22,256 bases of DNA, from the NCBI RefSeq assembly GCF_004138495.1, contig NZ_ML142853.1, positions 176,967-199,222 on the forward strand, written 5' to 3'. The notes beneath the pieces are model-generated. The model was not told the DNA's origin. It ran no database searches and worked only from the letters and a program-made list of their open reading frames with translations. Below are positions 21,488 to 22,256 of this stretch, one piece after another. The stretch is from Phytoactinopolyspora endophytica. Lineage in GTDB: Bacteria; Actinomycetota; Actinomycetes; Jiangellales; Jiangellaceae. A program made the translations under genes and the position numbers. Within the stretch, counting starts at the first letter, position 1, and the number at the start of each line of letters is the position of its first letter.

Positions 21488-22256
21488 TCGAACGACGCGC
21501 GACCGGCGAGCACGAGCGGAGCGCGACCCGACGGCACGAACGCGCCGCTGCTGGACGTCCGGGACCTCGATGTCGTCCTTCCGGGGTCGTCGGGGCCGGT
21601 ACGGATCATCGACCAGGTGTCGTTCACCGTCCATGCGGGCCGGACCACCGGCTTGATCGGCGAGTCCGGCAGCGGCAAGACCATGACGGCGATGGCCGTC
21701 ATCGGTCTGCTGCCGCAGGGTGCACTCACCCGGGGTGAGCTGTGGTGGCGCTCGGAGGATCTGCTGGCCGCCAGCCCACGTCGTCGTCGCCGGGTCCGCG
21801 GACGCGAGATCGCGATGATCTTCCAGGACCCCCTGGCCAGCCTGAACCCGAGTCAGACGGTCGGCCGACAGGTCACCGAGATCCCCCGTCGCGACGGCCG
21901 GCCCCGCAGTGAGCTCACCGCGACAGCCTCCGATCTGCTCGGGCGGGTCGGCATTCCGGACCCTGCGCAGCGAGCCACCAACTACCCGCATCAGTTCTCT
22001 GGCGGGATGCGTCAGCGCGCCATGACCGCGCTGGCCCTGGCGGGCAAGCCCCAGCTCATCCTCGCCGACGAGCCCACGACGGCGCTGGACGTCACCGTGC
22101 AAGCTCGCATCCTCGACATGCTGCGCAACCTGCGCGAGCAGGAGAATACCGCGATGCTCCTGGTCAGCCACGACCTTCGGGTGATGGCGCACGTCGCCGA
22201 CGACCTCGTGGTGATGTACGCGGGAAGGGTGTGCGAGCGCGGCCCGGCCCGAGAGG
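21368..22256 (+). CDS. ABC importer ATPase, DppD/OppD type, with low-complexity N-terminal extension (3' end outside window)
   Basis: The frame starts at ATG 21368, overlapping the permease stop (ATGA), and is open to the window end (296 codons). The ATPase domain begins near residue 60 (PLLDVRDLDVVLPG). It has Walker A GESGSGKT (98-105), Q-loop FQDP, signature SGGMRQR, Walker B LILADEPTTALD and switch SHD. The first 59 residues are Ser/Thr/Arg/Glu-rich and match nothing in the family; they contain MSGDTTS twice (1-7 and 34-40) and SGARP twice. ATG 21467 could be an alternative start inside this stretch. The ATPase drives import through the two permeases; a second ATPase or binding protein gene may follow. 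Confidence 0.85.
   Translation, partial: MSGDTTSERSGRRSEERAEPPAEQARSGARPTSMSGDTTSSNDARPASTSGARPDGTNAPLLDVRDLDVVLPGSSGPVRIIDQVSFTVHAGRTTGLIGESGSGKTMTAMAVIGLLPQGALTRGELWWRSEDLLAASPRRRRRVRGREIAMIFQDPLASLNPSQTVGRQVTEIPRRDGRPRSELTATASDLLGRVGIPDPAQRATNYPHQFSGGMRQRAMTALALAGKPQLILADEPTTALDVTVQARILDMLRNLREQENTAMLLVSHDLRVMAHVADDLVVMYAGRVCERGPARE

Overview
The window is high-GC DNA from an actinomycete. Supporting signs are strong G/C third-position bias, GTG starts, many leaderless starts placed 6-7 nt after a TANNNT -10 element, a DUF664/DinB gene of the mycothiol-linked type, and a WYL-domain regulator. It holds chromosomal accessory genes. There is no rRNA, tRNA, CRISPR array or intact mobile element. 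I cannot name the genus from sequence alone.

Layout. (1) 1-2875: an aromatic-degradation type cluster on the minus strand (FAD monooxygenase followed by the start of an alpha/beta hydrolase resembling 2,6-dihydroxypseudooxynicotine hydrolase). It diverges from an IclR regulator across a palindrome-rich intergenic region. (2) 2879-4016: scar-like DNA. It holds a 285-codon open frame with RecB-like PD-(D/E)XK nuclease motifs but no start codon in its first 131 codons, then a possible decayed serine-recombinase tail. (3) 4017-5988: a PLP aminotransferase divergent from a SAM methyltransferase. (4) 6022-14962: many short, mostly single-gene units: WYL regulator, small basic protein, DinB/DUF664, DUF1905, DUF899, pentapeptide-DinB fusion, ArsR-ArsC fusion, two VOC/glyoxalase proteins, P-loop kinase, an internally deleted esterase, a dienelactone-hydrolase-like protein and a GNAT protein. 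(5) 15132-16737: a second DUF899 gene coupled to an alpha/beta hydrolase. (6) 16968-18299: a Tat-exported erythromycin-esterase-family protein. (7) 18422-end: a LacI regulator translationally coupled to a Dpp/Opp-type ABC importer (two permeases and an ATPase that runs off the window).

The most interesting signal is in region 4. Five promoters share the architecture CGGAMG-N5-CGTCCG-N10-TANNNT-N6/7-ATG (one half-site mismatch in one copy). The 10-nt spacing to the -10 element is invariant and the start codon follows without room for a Shine-Dalgarno. One copy lies in the leader of the WYL regulator itself. The others precede the DinB gene, the pentapeptide-DinB gene, a VOC gene and (on the minus strand) the dienelactone-hydrolase unit. 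I infer a local regulon run by the WYL protein, with geometry resembling promoters of the WYL activator PafBC but a different sequence.

Other notable points are an esterase that has lost its nucleophile region by an in-frame deletion, an ArsR-arsenate reductase fusion with a perfect inverted-repeat operator, and an ABC ATPase with a roughly 59-residue low-complexity N-terminal extension built on a direct repeat.
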